A stretch of 21,268 nt of DNA from Burkholderiales bacterium (GCA_014378085.1 JACMOJ010000386.1:1-21268), one strand, 5' to 3'. Shown: positions 1 through 8,037, counted from the stretch's first letter. The notes: generated by a model from the letters alone, not told the origin. Translations and numbers: made by a program.

Positions 1-84
1 ATTGGCGCGGCATACTGGTTCTTTAGCGGCGTAAAGCTCAAGGATGCGATGCGCAAGCGGAAGTCGAAGAAGGTCGTGGAGTAG
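1..84 (+). CDS. C-terminal end of a probable membrane transporter (5' partial)
   Basis: Frame 1 is open from the first base to a TAG at 82-84 and encodes 27 residues. An aromatic and hydrophobic start (AAYWFF) is followed by SGVKLKDAMRKRKSKK and a short acidic end. A hydrophobic stretch running into a basic tail is typical of the last transmembrane helix of a carrier ending in the cytoplasm. The 'G-x-x-L-x-x-D' pattern recalls the C-terminal tail of spinster-type MFS transporters, but that is only an impression from a short fragment. The gene is convergent with the GNAT gene. The 141 bp between them hold no recognisable gene and no clear intrinsic terminator. Confidence 0.45.
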   Translation: MGAAYWFFSGVKLKDAMRKRKSKKVVE

Positions 85-217
85 CTTGAATTCCTCAACA
101 GATAAATCGTTTTCGGCCAGCATTTATTGCCGCCCGAGCTGGAGTACCCAGCAACGGGCTAAAACCGTATGGCGCAAAGCATGGGTATTGATTTTTGTCT
201 CATGCATCCATTCGATC

Positions 218-237
218 GTTGAGTTTCAAAACTCAAC
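218..237. repeat. 8-bp inverted repeat over the GNAT stop codon
   Basis: GTTGAGTT and AACTCAAC flank a TCAA loop and form a perfect 8-bp hairpin. It covers the stop codon of the minus-strand GNAT gene (226-228). Neither side is followed by a T-run, so it is not a convincing intrinsic terminator. It could still help mark the 3' ends of the two convergent genes. Confidence 0.4.
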
Positions 238-777
238 TGAATACAAAACCAACTCCTCTGCGTCGCCAGGGAAGCGCGTCGCACGCTCGAACTTCATGCC
301 GATTTTGCTCATCAGCGCGATCGACGACACATTGTCCGGCGTGGCGATCGCAACCACCCGAGCGAGCTTCAACATATCGCGTCCATACGTAAGCGTTGCC
401 GTCGCCGCCTCGACCGCGTAGCCCTGTCCGCGAAAGGCCGGCAGAAAGGCAAAGCCAATATCAGCGTCGTCGAGGCCTTCGCGTTTGATCAAGCCGCACA
501 TACCAATCGGCTTTCCGTCGACCGTACGCTGGACAAGATAGAGACCGTACCCGAGTGTTTTGTATTGGGCAATATACGTCTTGGCCATATACGAACGCGC
601 GTCGTGTTCATTGCGCACACCACGATCGCCGATGAAGCGCAGCCACGCCGGATCATTCAGCAGTTCGACAAAAAAAGCCGCATCCGCAAAATTAAAGCGC
701 CGCAACTGCAGACGTTTTGTCGTAATTTCAATATCTGGCACCTGCCACGCCCCCACACTCACAAATTTATCTGTCAA
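226..777 (-). CDS. GNAT-family N-acetyltransferase (RimJ/RimL-like)
   Basis: This 183-residue single-domain protein has the layout of GNAT enzymes that acetylate amino groups with acetyl-CoA. The N-terminal ITTKRLQLRRF (about 18-28) is the usual first strand of RimJ/RimL-like members. The acetyl-CoA pyrophosphate loop is RGQGYA (116-121), and NVSSIALMSKIGM (149-161) is the typical C-terminal motif that stacks near the CoA. The length is normal for the family and the substrate cannot be predicted. The longest frame begins with TTG at 777 without a good Shine-Dalgarno site. GTG codons at 762, 756 and 741 are alternatives, and 741 would begin just before the conserved domain, so the start is uncertain. 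It is divergent from the D-aminoacylase-like gene, with about 66 bp between them. Confidence 0.88.
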   Translation of the reverse strand: MTDKFVSVGAWQVPDIEITTKRLQLRRFNFADAAFFVELLNDPAWLRFIGDRGVRNEHDARSYMAKTYIAQYKTLGYGLYLVQRTVDGKPIGMCGLIKREGLDDADIGFAFLPAFRGQGYAVEAATATLTYGRDMLKLARVVAIATPDNVSSIALMSKIGMKFERATRFPGDAEELVLYSVEF

Positions 778-843
778 CAGCGCAACACAACTCGCTTATT
801 ATTTACCGATTATTCCAACGCGTTCCGCGCCCACGCCTAAAAT

Positions 844-2457
844 ATGAAAATTCGATCAGCGCCGTTTCTCCTCATCATCCATATGGTGTTTCTCGCGATG
901 TTTGGCGCGGGATGCGCGAGCACCAACCAACTGGACGTCGCCGATGTGCTAATTACCAACGGGCGCATTGTCGACGGCTCCGGCAATAGCTGGACGCGAG
1001 GCAGTGTGGCAATACGTGACGGCAAGATCATCCGTGTCGGCAACTTCGGCGATGTTCGCGCTGCGCGCATCATCGACGCAAAAAACCACATTGTGGCGCC
1101 GGGCTTTATTGATGTACACGCGCACATTGAGTTCGGATTGTTCGAAACACCGACGACAGATAATTTCATCCACAACGGCGTGACTACGGTCATCACCGGT
1201 AACTGCGGCGGATCTGCCGATAGTCTCAACGAATTCCTTACGCGTATTGATGCCTCACGCACCTCGATCAATGTGGCGTCGCTAGTCGGCCACAATACCG
1301 TGCGCCGCCAAACCATGGGGTTATCCAACCGCGCCGCTTCGGCGGATGAGCAGCAGAAAATGGAAACGCTGGTTGAGGCCGCAATGAAAGACGGTGCCGT
1401 TGGTTTATCCACCGGCCTCATCTATCTGCCTGGCGTTTACAGCGACACGGCCGAAGTTGTGGGACTCGCCAAAGTCGCAGCAAGACATCGGGGTGTGTAT
1501 GCCTCGCATATCCGCAATGAAGGCAACAAAGTCACCGAGGCAATCAATGAGGCGCTGAATATCGGCCGTGCGGCGAACATGCCGGTACAGGTTTCTCACT
1601 TCAAGGTCAGCGCGCCCGCCAATTGGGGCAGATCGCGCGAGACACTTGAACTGATTGAACAAGCGCGGCGCGACGGGCTGGACGTGACGATCGACCAGTA
1701 TCCGTACACTGCCAGCAGCACCAGCCTCAGTGTAATGCTGCCGGAGTGGGCGATGGAAGGTGGTAACGACGACATCAAGAGGCGGCTGCAGGAGCCCGCC
1801 ACACGCATCAAAATCGCAACAGAGATGTTGGCCAACGCCAACGCGTCAAAGCGCCCGAGCTTTGCCTTTGCGGTTGTCGCCCGCCATACCGCCGATCCGA
1901 CGTTAAACGGCGAGAGTATCGCCTCGATAAATCTCGCGCGAGGCAGACCTGCCGGGCTTGCACCCGAAATTGAAACGATTCTTGATCTGCTGATTGTCGG
2001 CGGCGCTCAGATGGTTTTTCATGGCATGAGTGAGGACGACGTGAAGTACTTTATGGCCTATCCATTCAACATGATTGGTGCTGACGGCGGCGTTCAGAAC
2101 GGCAAAGGTCAGCCACACCCCCGCAGCTACGGCACCAATGCCCGTGTGCTTGGCAAATATGTTCGCGAGGATAAAGTAATCCGACTGGAAGAAGCAGTAC
2201 GCCGTATGACGTCGCTAGCGGCGCAAAAATTTCAGCTGAAAGACCGCGGCTTACTCCGCGAAGGCTTTGCTGCGGATATTGTTATCTTTGATGAAAACAC
2301 GGTGGCCGACAAGGCGACCTTCGAGCAGCCGCATCAATTTTCAGTCGGCTTCGATTACATCTTGGTGAATGGTGTGGTCACCGCTGAGAGCGGCAAACAC
2401 ACCGGTGTGCGCAATGGTCGGGCGCTACGCGGGCCCGCGTTTATCGCCGCGCGTTAG
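844..2457 (+). CDS. D-aminoacylase / N-acyl-D-amino-acid deacylase-like lipoprotein
   Basis: This 537-residue amidohydrolase-superfamily protein probably removes acyl groups from N-acyl-D-amino acids (EC 3.5.1.81 family). The N-terminus is a lipoprotein signal with lipobox GAGC (Cys24), so the enzyme is probably anchored in the periplasm. Metal and catalytic motifs line up with D-aminoacylase: HAH in GFIDVHAHIE (H92, H94), Cys121 in GNCGGSA (the family's metal-ligand Cys), H222 in SHIRNEG, H252 in VSHFK and D414 in IGADGG. The C-terminal part (AADIVIFDENTV) is the usual small beta domain. The start ATG at 844 lacks an obvious SD but gives the complete signal peptide; ATG 883 is an unlikely alternative. 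The GST-like gene follows after 2 nt, suggesting co-translation. Related family members act on dipeptides or dihydropyrimidines, so the exact substrate is open. Confidence 0.87.
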   Translation: MKIRSAPFLLIIHMVFLAMFGAGCASTNQLDVADVLITNGRIVDGSGNSWTRGSVAIRDGKIIRVGNFGDVRAARIIDAKNHIVAPGFIDVHAHIEFGLFETPTTDNFIHNGVTTVITGNCGGSADSLNEFLTRIDASRTSINVASLVGHNTVRRQTMGLSNRAASADEQQKMETLVEAAMKDGAVGLSTGLIYLPGVYSDTAEVVGLAKVAARHRGVYASHIRNEGNKVTEAINEALNIGRAANMPVQVSHFKVSAPANWGRSRETLELIEQARRDGLDVTIDQYPYTASSTSLSVMLPEWAMEGGNDDIKRRLQEPATRIKIATEMLANANASKRPSFAFAVVARHTADPTLNGESIASINLARGRPAGLAPEIETILDLLIVGGAQMVFHGMSEDDVKYFMAYPFNMIGADGGVQNGKGQPHPRSYGTNARVLGKYVREDKVIRLEEAVRRMTSLAAQKFQLKDRGLLREGFAADIVIFDENTVADKATFEQPHQFSVGFDYILVNGVVTAESGKHTGVRNGRALRGPAFIAAR

Positions 2458-2459
2458 TT

Positions 2460-3143
2460 GTGCTAGCCCTGCAACACCCGCTTCTTTACACATTTAGACG
2501 CTGTCCGTATGCGATTCGAGCGCGGCTTGCGATAAAGGCAGCGGGACTAGAAGTCACTCAGCATGAGGTCTCGTTGCGCGACAAACCCGCCGCGATGATC
2601 GCGATCTCGCCCAAAGGCACGGTGCCGGTACTGCAGCTCACTGACGGCCGCGTGATTGAAGAAAGTATCGACATCATGTGTTGGGCGTTGGCGCAGCACG
2701 ACCCGAGCAAGTGGCTTGAGGTTAACGTCGACGAAGCCGACGAAGCCGCTGCACTGATCCGATTGAACGACGGCGATTTTAAACAAGCGCTCGATCGTTA
2801 TAAATACTCGGGTCGCCATCCGGAAAGACCAGCGGCCGATTACCGAGGCGACGGCGAGCGCTTTCTCGCGCAGCTTGAAGCACGACTGCTCTTCCAGCCG
2901 TTCCTTACTGGCCAAAATGTCCGCTGGGTCGATGCGGCGGTGTTCCCGTTTGTCCGCCAGTTCGCGGTAGTGGATCCGATCTGGTTTGAGACCGCGCCTT
3001 ACCCAAACGTGCGCCGTTGGCTGCAGCATTGGCTGCATTCGCTGCTATTTGTCGCCGTGATGAAGAAGCCAACTAGCGAGCCGGCTCAGCCAATCTGCCA
3101 GCCGATCTCCCGCCTCACAGATACGGACCCATTAAACGTTTAA
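2460..3143 (+). CDS. Glutathione S-transferase-like protein with CPYA motif
   Basis: This 227-residue protein has a thioredoxin-fold N-terminal domain (about 7-80) and a helical C-terminal domain. CPYA (15-18) is the glutaredoxin-like active site of Cys-type GSTs. KGTVPVLQL (52-60) with its cis-proline (Pro56) and the E68-S69 pair are the usual glutathione-binding elements. Such proteins act as glutathione-dependent reductases or lyases rather than classic transferases; the substrate is unknown. The GTG start is 2 nt after the stop of the D-aminoacylase-like gene with no separate SD, implying translational coupling. The last codons form a 12-bp palindrome (TTAAACGTTTAA, 3132-3143) that includes the stop. 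Confidence 0.85.
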   Translation: MLALQHPLLYTFRRCPYAIRARLAIKAAGLEVTQHEVSLRDKPAAMIAISPKGTVPVLQLTDGRVIEESIDIMCWALAQHDPSKWLEVNVDEADEAAALIRLNDGDFKQALDRYKYSGRHPERPAADYRGDGERFLAQLEARLLFQPFLTGQNVRWVDAAVFPFVRQFAVVDPIWFETAPYPNVRRWLQHWLHSLLFVAVMKKPTSEPAQPICQPISRLTDTDPLNV

Positions 3144-3174
3144 GGCAGGTTTGCAGCTTCCCGTTACCGTCGTT

Positions 3175-3186
3175 TAGGAGTACGAT
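3175..3186 (+). promoter_or_regulatory. Possible -10 region (TAGGAGTACGAT) upstream of the Ala/Pro-rich small protein
   Basis: TACGAT at 3181-3186 resembles a -10 hexamer and lies about 40 nt before the ATG at 3225. The same 12-mer, with one change, occurs upstream of the cold-shock gene (8038-8049). No good -35 is visible at 16-18 bp, so this is a tentative call based on the shared motif. Confidence 0.25.
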
Positions 3187-3224
3187 ATCTGACGTTTTTA
3201 ACTGGACTCAATAGGATCATAGAC

Positions 3225-3554
3225 ATGTCGACTGCCGCTGCTGCCCCCGCCCGCCCCGCCCCTGCCGCCGCTCCGGCTGCCTCTGCTGGGTCGTCTGCAA
3301 ACCCAGTCGTCGCGACGGCTGAACGCCTCTACATTCAGCTGATCGCCGGTGCCGTCGTGATTGGCGAGAACTCTGCGAAGCTGCCGGTGGATGCCAAAAG
3401 TCTCGCCAAGATGGGCCTTGGCCTCGCCAAGGCCTTCCATGACGTCGAACTTAGCCTGCGAGAGAAGCCGGTGCTCACCACCGCCACCTTCGACGCCAAT
3501 ATGTGCGACTTTGACGCTTGGAACACGGCAGCGACCGCGCCCAAAGCGGCCTGA
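3225..3554 (+). CDS. Small Ala/Pro-rich protein of unknown function
   Basis: This 109-residue protein is well supported as a gene by an SD (AGGA, 3213-3216) 8 nt before the ATG. Residues 2-25 are a low-complexity Ala/Pro linker or tail. Residues 27-80 look helical and amphipathic (for example AERLYIQLIAGAVVIGENSAKLP), and the C-terminal part has one Cys (CDFDAWN). There is no signal peptide or membrane segment, so it is probably cytoplasmic. I do not recognise a family; the shape resembles small phasin-like or helical accessory proteins, but that is a guess. The last two codons and the stop lie inside a 10-bp tandem repeat that continues beyond the gene, so slippage there would change the C-terminus. 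Confidence 0.7.
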   Translation: MSTAAAAPARPAPAAAPAASAGSSANPVVATAERLYIQLIAGAVVIGENSAKLPVDAKSLAKMGLGLAKAFHDVELSLREKPVLTTATFDANMCDFDAWNTAATAPKAA

Positions 3555-3594
3555 AGCGGCCTGAAGCGGCCTGAAGTGGCCTGCAGTGGCCTGA
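3545..3594 (+). repeat. Five tandem copies of a 10-bp unit across a stop codon
   Basis: The unit AGCGGCCTGA is repeated at 3545, 3555 and 3565. Diverged copies follow at 3575 (AGTGGCCTGC) and 3585 (AGTGGCCTGA). The first copy supplies the TGA stop of the preceding gene. Because the period is 10 rather than a multiple of 3, the TGA recurs in different frames. The gradient from identical to diverged copies suggests stepwise duplication. Confidence 0.9.
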
Positions 3595-3662
3595 ATCGCT
3601 GTTACGCGCGGTTATTGCGGTGCGTGCGGTAACGGCGCTCGGCAACCGCTACTCAGTAACCG

Positions 3663-4451
3663 CTATTTCACAAACACGTTGTCTGCAATCGGCTCGTTCA
3701 CCTTGAACTGACGCCAAAAGATGTCCATCCACTTAATGCCATCAAAGTAAAGCCGCACGCGCGTTGGCTGCACGAAGTCGACGTTTGGCGCCCGTTTGAA
3801 ATCTGAATAAATGCGGTGATGAAAACCGACGTCGGTCGTGAACGCCACACTGCGGATGTATTTATTTTGCTGGTCGATAAAAAACGTCGTGACCTGTTTT
3901 TTAGGGTCGGTGATCTGCACGACATAACAAAGCGCGCCTTCGATTTGATCGTCCGTTAACCGTTCGACCTGAAATCCGTCGCGATCAGCAAACCGCAGAA
4001 TGCCGAAGCCGAAGTTATTGCTCCATGAGAAGTGCTTTTGGTATGGCTTGGCTTGCTCGCTCAAGAAATTGTGGGTCGCTTTGCTATCGAAGATAAGCTG
4101 CATGAAGACGTTTTCGCCCTGCTTGGCATCAAAGCGCACTTTGCCGCTCGCCTGCCGCGCCGAGTCGTTATCGGTCGGGAACACGCGGTACATCGCGTAA
4201 TCATCAAATTTCATCTGGTGCGCGGCGTCAGTTTTGCCGTACGGCGTCCAGACCGCGTCGCCCTTCAGCAGCAACGTTTTGGGTTGCTGCCAAGTGTCGC
4301 CGCCCGAGGCCACAACCGCCATTTGCAAAATTTGTTTCGCCGACGGCGCACCGAGTGCGGGCGGGGGTGTTTGCGCTGCGGCGACTGAAGCGGCAAGTAA
4401 ACAGACAAAAGCCAATACCGATTTGAAAACCGTTTCCATCCCTGTTGCCAT
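3663..4451 (-). CDS. Secreted protein with LolA/LppX-like fold
   Basis: A Sec signal peptide (METVFKSVLAFVCLLAASVAAAQ) is followed by a mature part of about 235 residues dominated by beta strands. It has ASGGDTW, KGDAVWTPYGK and late FIDQQNKYIRSVAF and RVRLYFDGIKWMDIFW segments. This pattern of one curved sheet built of 'W.........G...........F.D' repeats resembles outer-membrane lipoprotein-sorting-like periplasmic proteins, which bind a lipid or similar ligand; the ligand is not predictable. A G-rich SD (AGGGGGG) precedes two ATGs. The one at 4451 has about 9 nt spacing and the one at 4457 only 3-4. Starts at 4439 (ATG) and 4487 (TTG) are less likely. It is divergent from the DUF1838 gene, sharing a control region of about 95 bp. 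Confidence 0.7.
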   Translation of the reverse strand: MATGMETVFKSVLAFVCLLAASVAAAQTPPPALGAPSAKQILQMAVVASGGDTWQQPKTLLLKGDAVWTPYGKTDAAHQMKFDDYAMYRVFPTDNDSARQASGKVRFDAKQGENVFMQLIFDSKATHNFLSEQAKPYQKHFSWSNNFGFGILRFADRDGFQVERLTDDQIEGALCYVVQITDPKKQVTTFFIDQQNKYIRSVAFTTDVGFHHRIYSDFKRAPNVDFVQPTRVRLYFDGIKWMDIFWRQFKVNEPIADNVFVK

Positions 4452-4519
4452 ACCCATACACCCCCCTAAAAATATCGACCCAAGCAAAATTTGCCAAAGT
4501 ATTGTATCGTGTTGAAAAT

Positions 4520-4531
4520 TTGTCCGGACAA
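4520..4531. promoter_or_regulatory. Perfect 12-bp palindrome in a divergent promoter region
   Basis: TTGTCCGGACAA is a perfect dyad located between the two divergent genes. It lies just upstream of the SD of the DUF1838 gene and near a possible minus-strand -10 (TACAAT read on the minus strand, 4501-4506). Its place and symmetry fit an operator for a dimeric repressor, but no regulator is encoded next to it. Confidence 0.35.
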
Positions 4532-4546
4532 CTTAAGGAGAATCGA

Positions 4547-5482
4547 ATGAAACTGTCCAAACTTGTGATGTTGTGTTCCGCTGCCGCCATGATCAGCATT
4601 TCCCCACTGGCCAGCGCCCAAAAGCCTGCTGCGCCGGCGAAACTCGACATCAACAACCCCGATGACGTCGCAAAAATGGACCGGAAAATGCAGTCCAGCC
4701 TGAAGGACGGCGAAGAAATTGTTTATTACTGGGAAGGCAATGTCTACACCCGCATTGCGGGTGAAAAAGATCGCCAGCTATTCACCTACTATGGCATGAA
4801 CATTCGCACTTCAAAGGGTTTTCAAGATCCGGTGAAAGGCTACGGCTGGCGCCATGTTTCCCGCGAAGTGTTGTTCTATCTCGACCCGGTGACCAAACAA
4901 GTGGTTCGCACTTGGAAGAATCCGTGGACTGGCGAAGAGCTTGATGTACAGCACGTGGCAAACGACCCGGTAAACGGCCGCGGTATCAGTTGGGCGCGGG
5001 GCGAGAGTGGACCTGTAAAGTTTCGTGGTCGAGAAAGTGAAGACAAGTTTATCTTCACCAACGAATACCCGCTGTTCTACAGCAATCCGCTCGCCGGAGA
5101 CTATCAAGAGTACGTGGGTGGCACTTATCAAGCGATGGAAATTTTTAATTTCATTGTCGACAAAGATGATCTGCTTGATGCGACCAAGACCACCACCTAT
5201 CCAGGGATTGCCTGGACGCGTATCTCTAAGTTTCTGCCTTGGATGAAGATGGGCGATCGCCAGGGATACATGATTTTTTCCGGCACCGGTAAGAAGTTGC
5301 GCGGCGGTTATGCTGCCATGCCGGAACCGATTCGCAAAGAGATCGAAACCAACTGGCCGATTTACAAGAGCGCCCCGCCAACCGACGACACCCGTCCGAA
5401 CGAAACTTCGTGGACGGACTTCAAGAAAATTCTTGAGAAGAAAAAAGCCGCCGCGCAAGCCAAACCTGCGGCAGCAAAATAA
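4547..5482 (+). CDS. DUF1838 family secreted protein
   Basis: This 311-residue protein is preceded by a near-ideal SD (AAGGAG, 4535-4540) 6 nt before the ATG at 4547; longer frames upstream lack such a site. Residues 1-24 form a Sec signal peptide ending in ASA-Q. The mature part matches what I recall of DUF1838 proteins: LDINNPDD, then EEIVYYWEGNVYTRIAGEKDRQLFTYYGMNIR and later EYVGGTYQAMEIFNFIVDKDDL and WTRISKFLPWMKMGDRQGYMIFSG, all aromatic-rich. No function is established for the family that I know of. The C-terminus is a Lys/Ala tail (about 295-311). It probably forms its own transcript, ending at the terminator at 5511-5544. Confidence 0.8.
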   Translation: MKLSKLVMLCSAAAMISISPLASAQKPAAPAKLDINNPDDVAKMDRKMQSSLKDGEEIVYYWEGNVYTRIAGEKDRQLFTYYGMNIRTSKGFQDPVKGYGWRHVSREVLFYLDPVTKQVVRTWKNPWTGEELDVQHVANDPVNGRGISWARGESGPVKFRGRESEDKFIFTNEYPLFYSNPLAGDYQEYVGGTYQAMEIFNFIVDKDDLLDATKTTTYPGIAWTRISKFLPWMKMGDRQGYMIFSGTGKKLRGGYAAMPEPIRKEIETNWPIYKSAPPTDDTRPNETSWTDFKKILEKKKAAAQAKPAAAK

Positions 5483-5510
5483 CGCGCAAACGCTGGCAAC
5501 TCGTATCAAC

Positions 5511-5544
5511 AAAAATGCCCGTCATCTGACGGGCATTTTTGTTT
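5511..5544. terminator. Bidirectional intrinsic terminator
   Basis: A perfect 13-bp stem (AAAAATGCCCGTC, 5511-5523; GACGGGCATTTTT, 5528-5540) closes on an ATCT tetraloop. It has T-runs on both strands because A and T tracts flank the GC core. It lies between the convergent DUF1838 and creatininase genes and overlaps the creatininase stop region, so it should terminate both. Confidence 0.93.
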
Positions 5545-6263
5545 TAGTGGGTCGAAGTATCCCCGCCCCAGTTAGTCTCAATCAATTCACGCGTCTCCTC
5601 TACCGCCACCTGCCACAACGCATCCATGATCGCGTCAGGCTTTTCATAGACGCCAGCAAAGTTTCCGTCACCGAGATAGGCGCGCGTCTCAACCGGATTC
5701 AGTAGTTTTAACTTCACATAATCCACCGGCTCACGCGAGCCTTCGGGCTGCTTGACGCCGTCAATCCGGGTCGAGCGGAAGTTTTCCATCCACGAGGCGT
5801 GTGAAGCGACCGGATCAATTTCAATCACCTTTGCCCAGGTGCGCGGCGAATTCCACCAGTTGTGAAACTTAACTTTGACGGTTGGATGGTCGGCCATCCA
5901 CTCGCCAAGAAAATGGCCAATTGGCGCATTGCCGCCGTGACCATTCACAATCAGGATACGTTTGAAGCCATGTGTCGCGAGGCTATCCAACACGTCTCGC
6001 ACCACTGCAATCAGCGTATCCAAACGCAGTGACACGGTACCGGGGTAGGCCATAAAAGTTGGCGTATGACCAAACGGAATGGCGGGGAATACCGGCACAC
6101 CGAGCGGGTCGGCCGCCTCGGCTGCAACGTTTTCCGCAAGGATAGCGTCAACCGCCAAGCTCAGATAGGCATGCTGTTCGGTGCAGCCGATGGGGATCAC
6201 CGCACGATCGTCGCGTGTCAGGTACTGCTCAATCATCATCCAGTTTGTATCGCGTATGCGCAT
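5544..6263 (-). CDS. Creatininase-family amidohydrolase
   Basis: This 239-residue protein has the metal-binding pattern of the creatininase/ArfB family, binuclear metal enzymes that open cyclic amides or hydrolyse small amides. The motifs are PIGCTEQHAYL with E29 and H31, D39 in AVDAI, the glycine-rich NGHGGN with H109, and HASWMENF with H155 and E160, where the family commonly has a HAGE-like motif. The length is normal. The substrate could be creatinine, a formamide intermediate or a peptide-derived amide; this family is often misannotated as creatinine hydrolase, so I keep the call general. The ATG at 6263 has a GGAG SD about 8 nt upstream. There is no signal peptide, so it is cytoplasmic. 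Confidence 0.88.
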   Translation of the reverse strand: MRIRDTNWMMIEQYLTRDDRAVIPIGCTEQHAYLSLAVDAILAENVAAEAADPLGVPVFPAIPFGHTPTFMAYPGTVSLRLDTLIAVVRDVLDSLATHGFKRILIVNGHGGNAPIGHFLGEWMADHPTVKVKFHNWWNSPRTWAKVIEIDPVASHASWMENFRSTRIDGVKQPEGSREPVDYVKLKLLNPVETRAYLGDGNFAGVYEKPDAIMDALWQVAVEETRELIETNWGGDTSTH

Positions 6264-6537
6264 TGCGGTGGCTCCAGTGCCAGAAGTATCGGAAACGACC
6301 TAGTTGATCTAACGTGACAGGCCGAGTTAGTTGAGCGAGGTCAGTGGGGGCAGACACGCGCATTTTAAAGCGTCTGTCTTAACCGGCACGTCGCAACAAC
6401 ATCGACCACCGTGTAATACAGCGGCATCTTATCGTCGGCTTGGGTTCGCGAACGTCGAGGATCATGCTAGCGTAACGGTATTCGTAACTGTCCGTATTCG
6501 CGCTCTGCGGAACGCTGTGGAGCTTTTTGGAACCCCG
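6264..6537. other. 274-bp divergent intergenic region
   Basis: No convincing gene lies between the creatininase and malonyl-CoA decarboxylase starts. The decarboxylase frame stays open back to a TTG at 6331, but the extra 69 residues have no domain character and no SD. An imperfect inverted repeat (CAGACACGC at 6351-6359 and GCGTCTG around 6370-6376, one bulged base) lies in the middle and could be regulatory. I see no clear sigma-70 promoter. Confidence 0.4.
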
Positions 6538-7857
6538 ATGATCTTTGATTCACTAAAACGTTCGACACGCAGCCAACCCACCAGCCGCGACTCGGCCGTG
6601 CGCCGTCTTGTGCAAGCCTGCCACGAATTACTCTCTGAGGAAGGCGAGGCTTCCGGTGCAACGCGTGCAAAAGAAACGCTCGCGCAATACGCCGCGTTGG
6701 ATGCCGCGCAGCGAATTAGCTTCTTCCAGGCTCTAAAGACCGATTTTTCGCCGAACCCAGAAAAGGTATTAGAGGCCGCCCATGCGTATGCCCATGAGCC
6801 TTCGTCGATCAATCTTGCTGTGCTGTCAATGGCAGCAGAACCACCGCGTCAAGAATTGCTGCGGCGGTTGAATCGCGCGCCCGGCGGCACCCACGCGATC
6901 GTCGGCATGCGCGTCAAGCTGCTCGACGCATTACGCAAGGACGTAGAACTCGCGCAAGTTGATGATGACTTCCGCCATCTGCTGTCGTCGTGGTTCAACC
7001 CCGGCTTTCTCGAGCTTCGACGGGTGGATTGGAACGCGCCCGCAACGTTGCTAGAACAAGTCATTCAGCACGAAGCGGTGCACGAGGTTCGCGATTGGAA
7101 CGACTTGCGACGCCGCTTGCAGCAGGACCGCCGCTGCTTCGGGTTTTTCCATCCAGCCATCGCCGGCGAGCCGCTGATATTTGTTGAGGTGGCATTACTT
7201 CCCTCAATGGCCGCCGAGATTGGTCCGTTGATTGACACCCACGCCGCGCCGGGTGACGCCGCCGGCTTCCAGACCGCAGTTTTCTATTCGATCAGTAATT
7301 GCCAGCCCGGCCTACGCGGCGTGTCACTCGGCAATTTCCTGATTAAACAAGTCGTCGATACGTTGTCACAAGAGTTCCCGCGAATTCGCGAATTTTGCAC
7401 GTTATCGCCGATCCCCGGCTTTCGCGAGTGGCTCAAAGATCGTGTGACACGCGGCTTTGCGCCAGCTGACAAACGGGCAACCGCAAAGCTTCGTAAAGCA
7501 CTCGTCGCCATCGCGCCACATCTGGCCTCATTCACCGTCTCCGCCAGCGAACTCCGCGGCGCGACAACGCCCTTAGCGCCACTTAAGCGAGAACTGACCA
7601 CGTTATGCGCGGCCTATCTGCTTGGGGTCGGCGAAGATAGCGGCACATCTTCTGACGCCGTGGCCAAATTTCACCTAAACAACGGCGCGCGGCTAGATCG
7701 CCTCAACTGGCGTGCCGACGATTCGGACAAGGGACTTAAACAATCGCTCGGCATGATGGTGAACTACGTTTACGAGCCGAAACGTATCGAGCGTAACCAC
7801 GAACAGTTTGTTCGTGGCAAAACTATCGCCGCGGGCGGTGTCGAGGATCTCGTTTAG
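6538..7857 (+). CDS. Malonyl-CoA decarboxylase
   Basis: This 439-residue protein matches malonyl-CoA decarboxylase (EC 4.1.1.9), which converts malonyl-CoA to acetyl-CoA and CO2. The N-terminal helical domain covers about 15-145 and the GNAT-fold catalytic domain about 146-439. Conserved blocks are WFNPGFLELRRVDW (152-165), CFGFFHPAIAGEPLIFVEVAL (from 200), FYSISNCQPGLRGVSLGNFLIK (from 249), TLSPIPGF (288-295, Ser290 equivalent to the catalytic Ser) and FHLNNGARLDRLNW (378-391, His379 equivalent to the catalytic His). The ATG at 6538 has a modest GGA SD about 6 nt upstream and begins the family's normal length. No malonate-uptake or malonyl-CoA synthetase gene is adjacent, so it may drain malonyl-CoA generally. 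A hairpin terminator follows at 7966. Confidence 0.95.
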   Translation: MIFDSLKRSTRSQPTSRDSAVRRLVQACHELLSEEGEASGATRAKETLAQYAALDAAQRISFFQALKTDFSPNPEKVLEAAHAYAHEPSSINLAVLSMAAEPPRQELLRRLNRAPGGTHAIVGMRVKLLDALRKDVELAQVDDDFRHLLSSWFNPGFLELRRVDWNAPATLLEQVIQHEAVHEVRDWNDLRRRLQQDRRCFGFFHPAIAGEPLIFVEVALLPSMAAEIGPLIDTHAAPGDAAGFQTAVFYSISNCQPGLRGVSLGNFLIKQVVDTLSQEFPRIREFCTLSPIPGFREWLKDRVTRGFAPADKRATAKLRKALVAIAPHLASFTVSASELRGATTPLAPLKRELTTLCAAYLLGVGEDSGTSSDAVAKFHLNNGARLDRLNWRADDSDKGLKQSLGMMVNYVYEPKRIERNHEQFVRGKTIAAGGVEDLV

Positions 7858-7965
7858 GATGACCTGTAAAACCCATCCCGTGACACCGGAAAGCAACCAT
7901 GGCATGCACAATGCCAGCCAGCCACCGAGGCGTGTTGGCTCACCGAACACGTTTGCCGGCGCGCC

Positions 7966-8003
7966 AGAGCAAACAACCGAAAGCCGGTTGTCTGCTCTGT
8001 TTT
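7966..8003 (+). terminator. Probable intrinsic terminator after malonyl-CoA decarboxylase
   Basis: AGAGCAAACAACCG (7966-7979) pairs with CGGTTGTCTGCTCT (7985-7998), giving 14 positions with one A-C mismatch and a 5-nt loop. GTTTT follows. The T-run is short, so termination may be partial. It sits about 110 nt after the gene and before the cold-shock promoter region. Confidence 0.65.
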
Positions 8004-8037
8004 GGGCAAAAAATGTTTTTCAGCACTGGTTTTTAAC

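Noticed and set aside
3608..3662. GCGGTTA / TAACCGC inverted repeats after the small Ala/Pro-rich gene
   Set aside because: The arms are short and distant and no T-run follows, so I do not call a terminator.
4811..5512. 233-codon open frame on the minus strand
   Set aside because: It is antisense to the well-supported DUF1838 gene, has Cys/Arg-rich shadow composition and no SD.
6331..6537. N-terminal extension of malonyl-CoA decarboxylase from a TTG
   Set aside because: The extra residues have no domain features and no SD; ATG 6538 gives the family's normal length.
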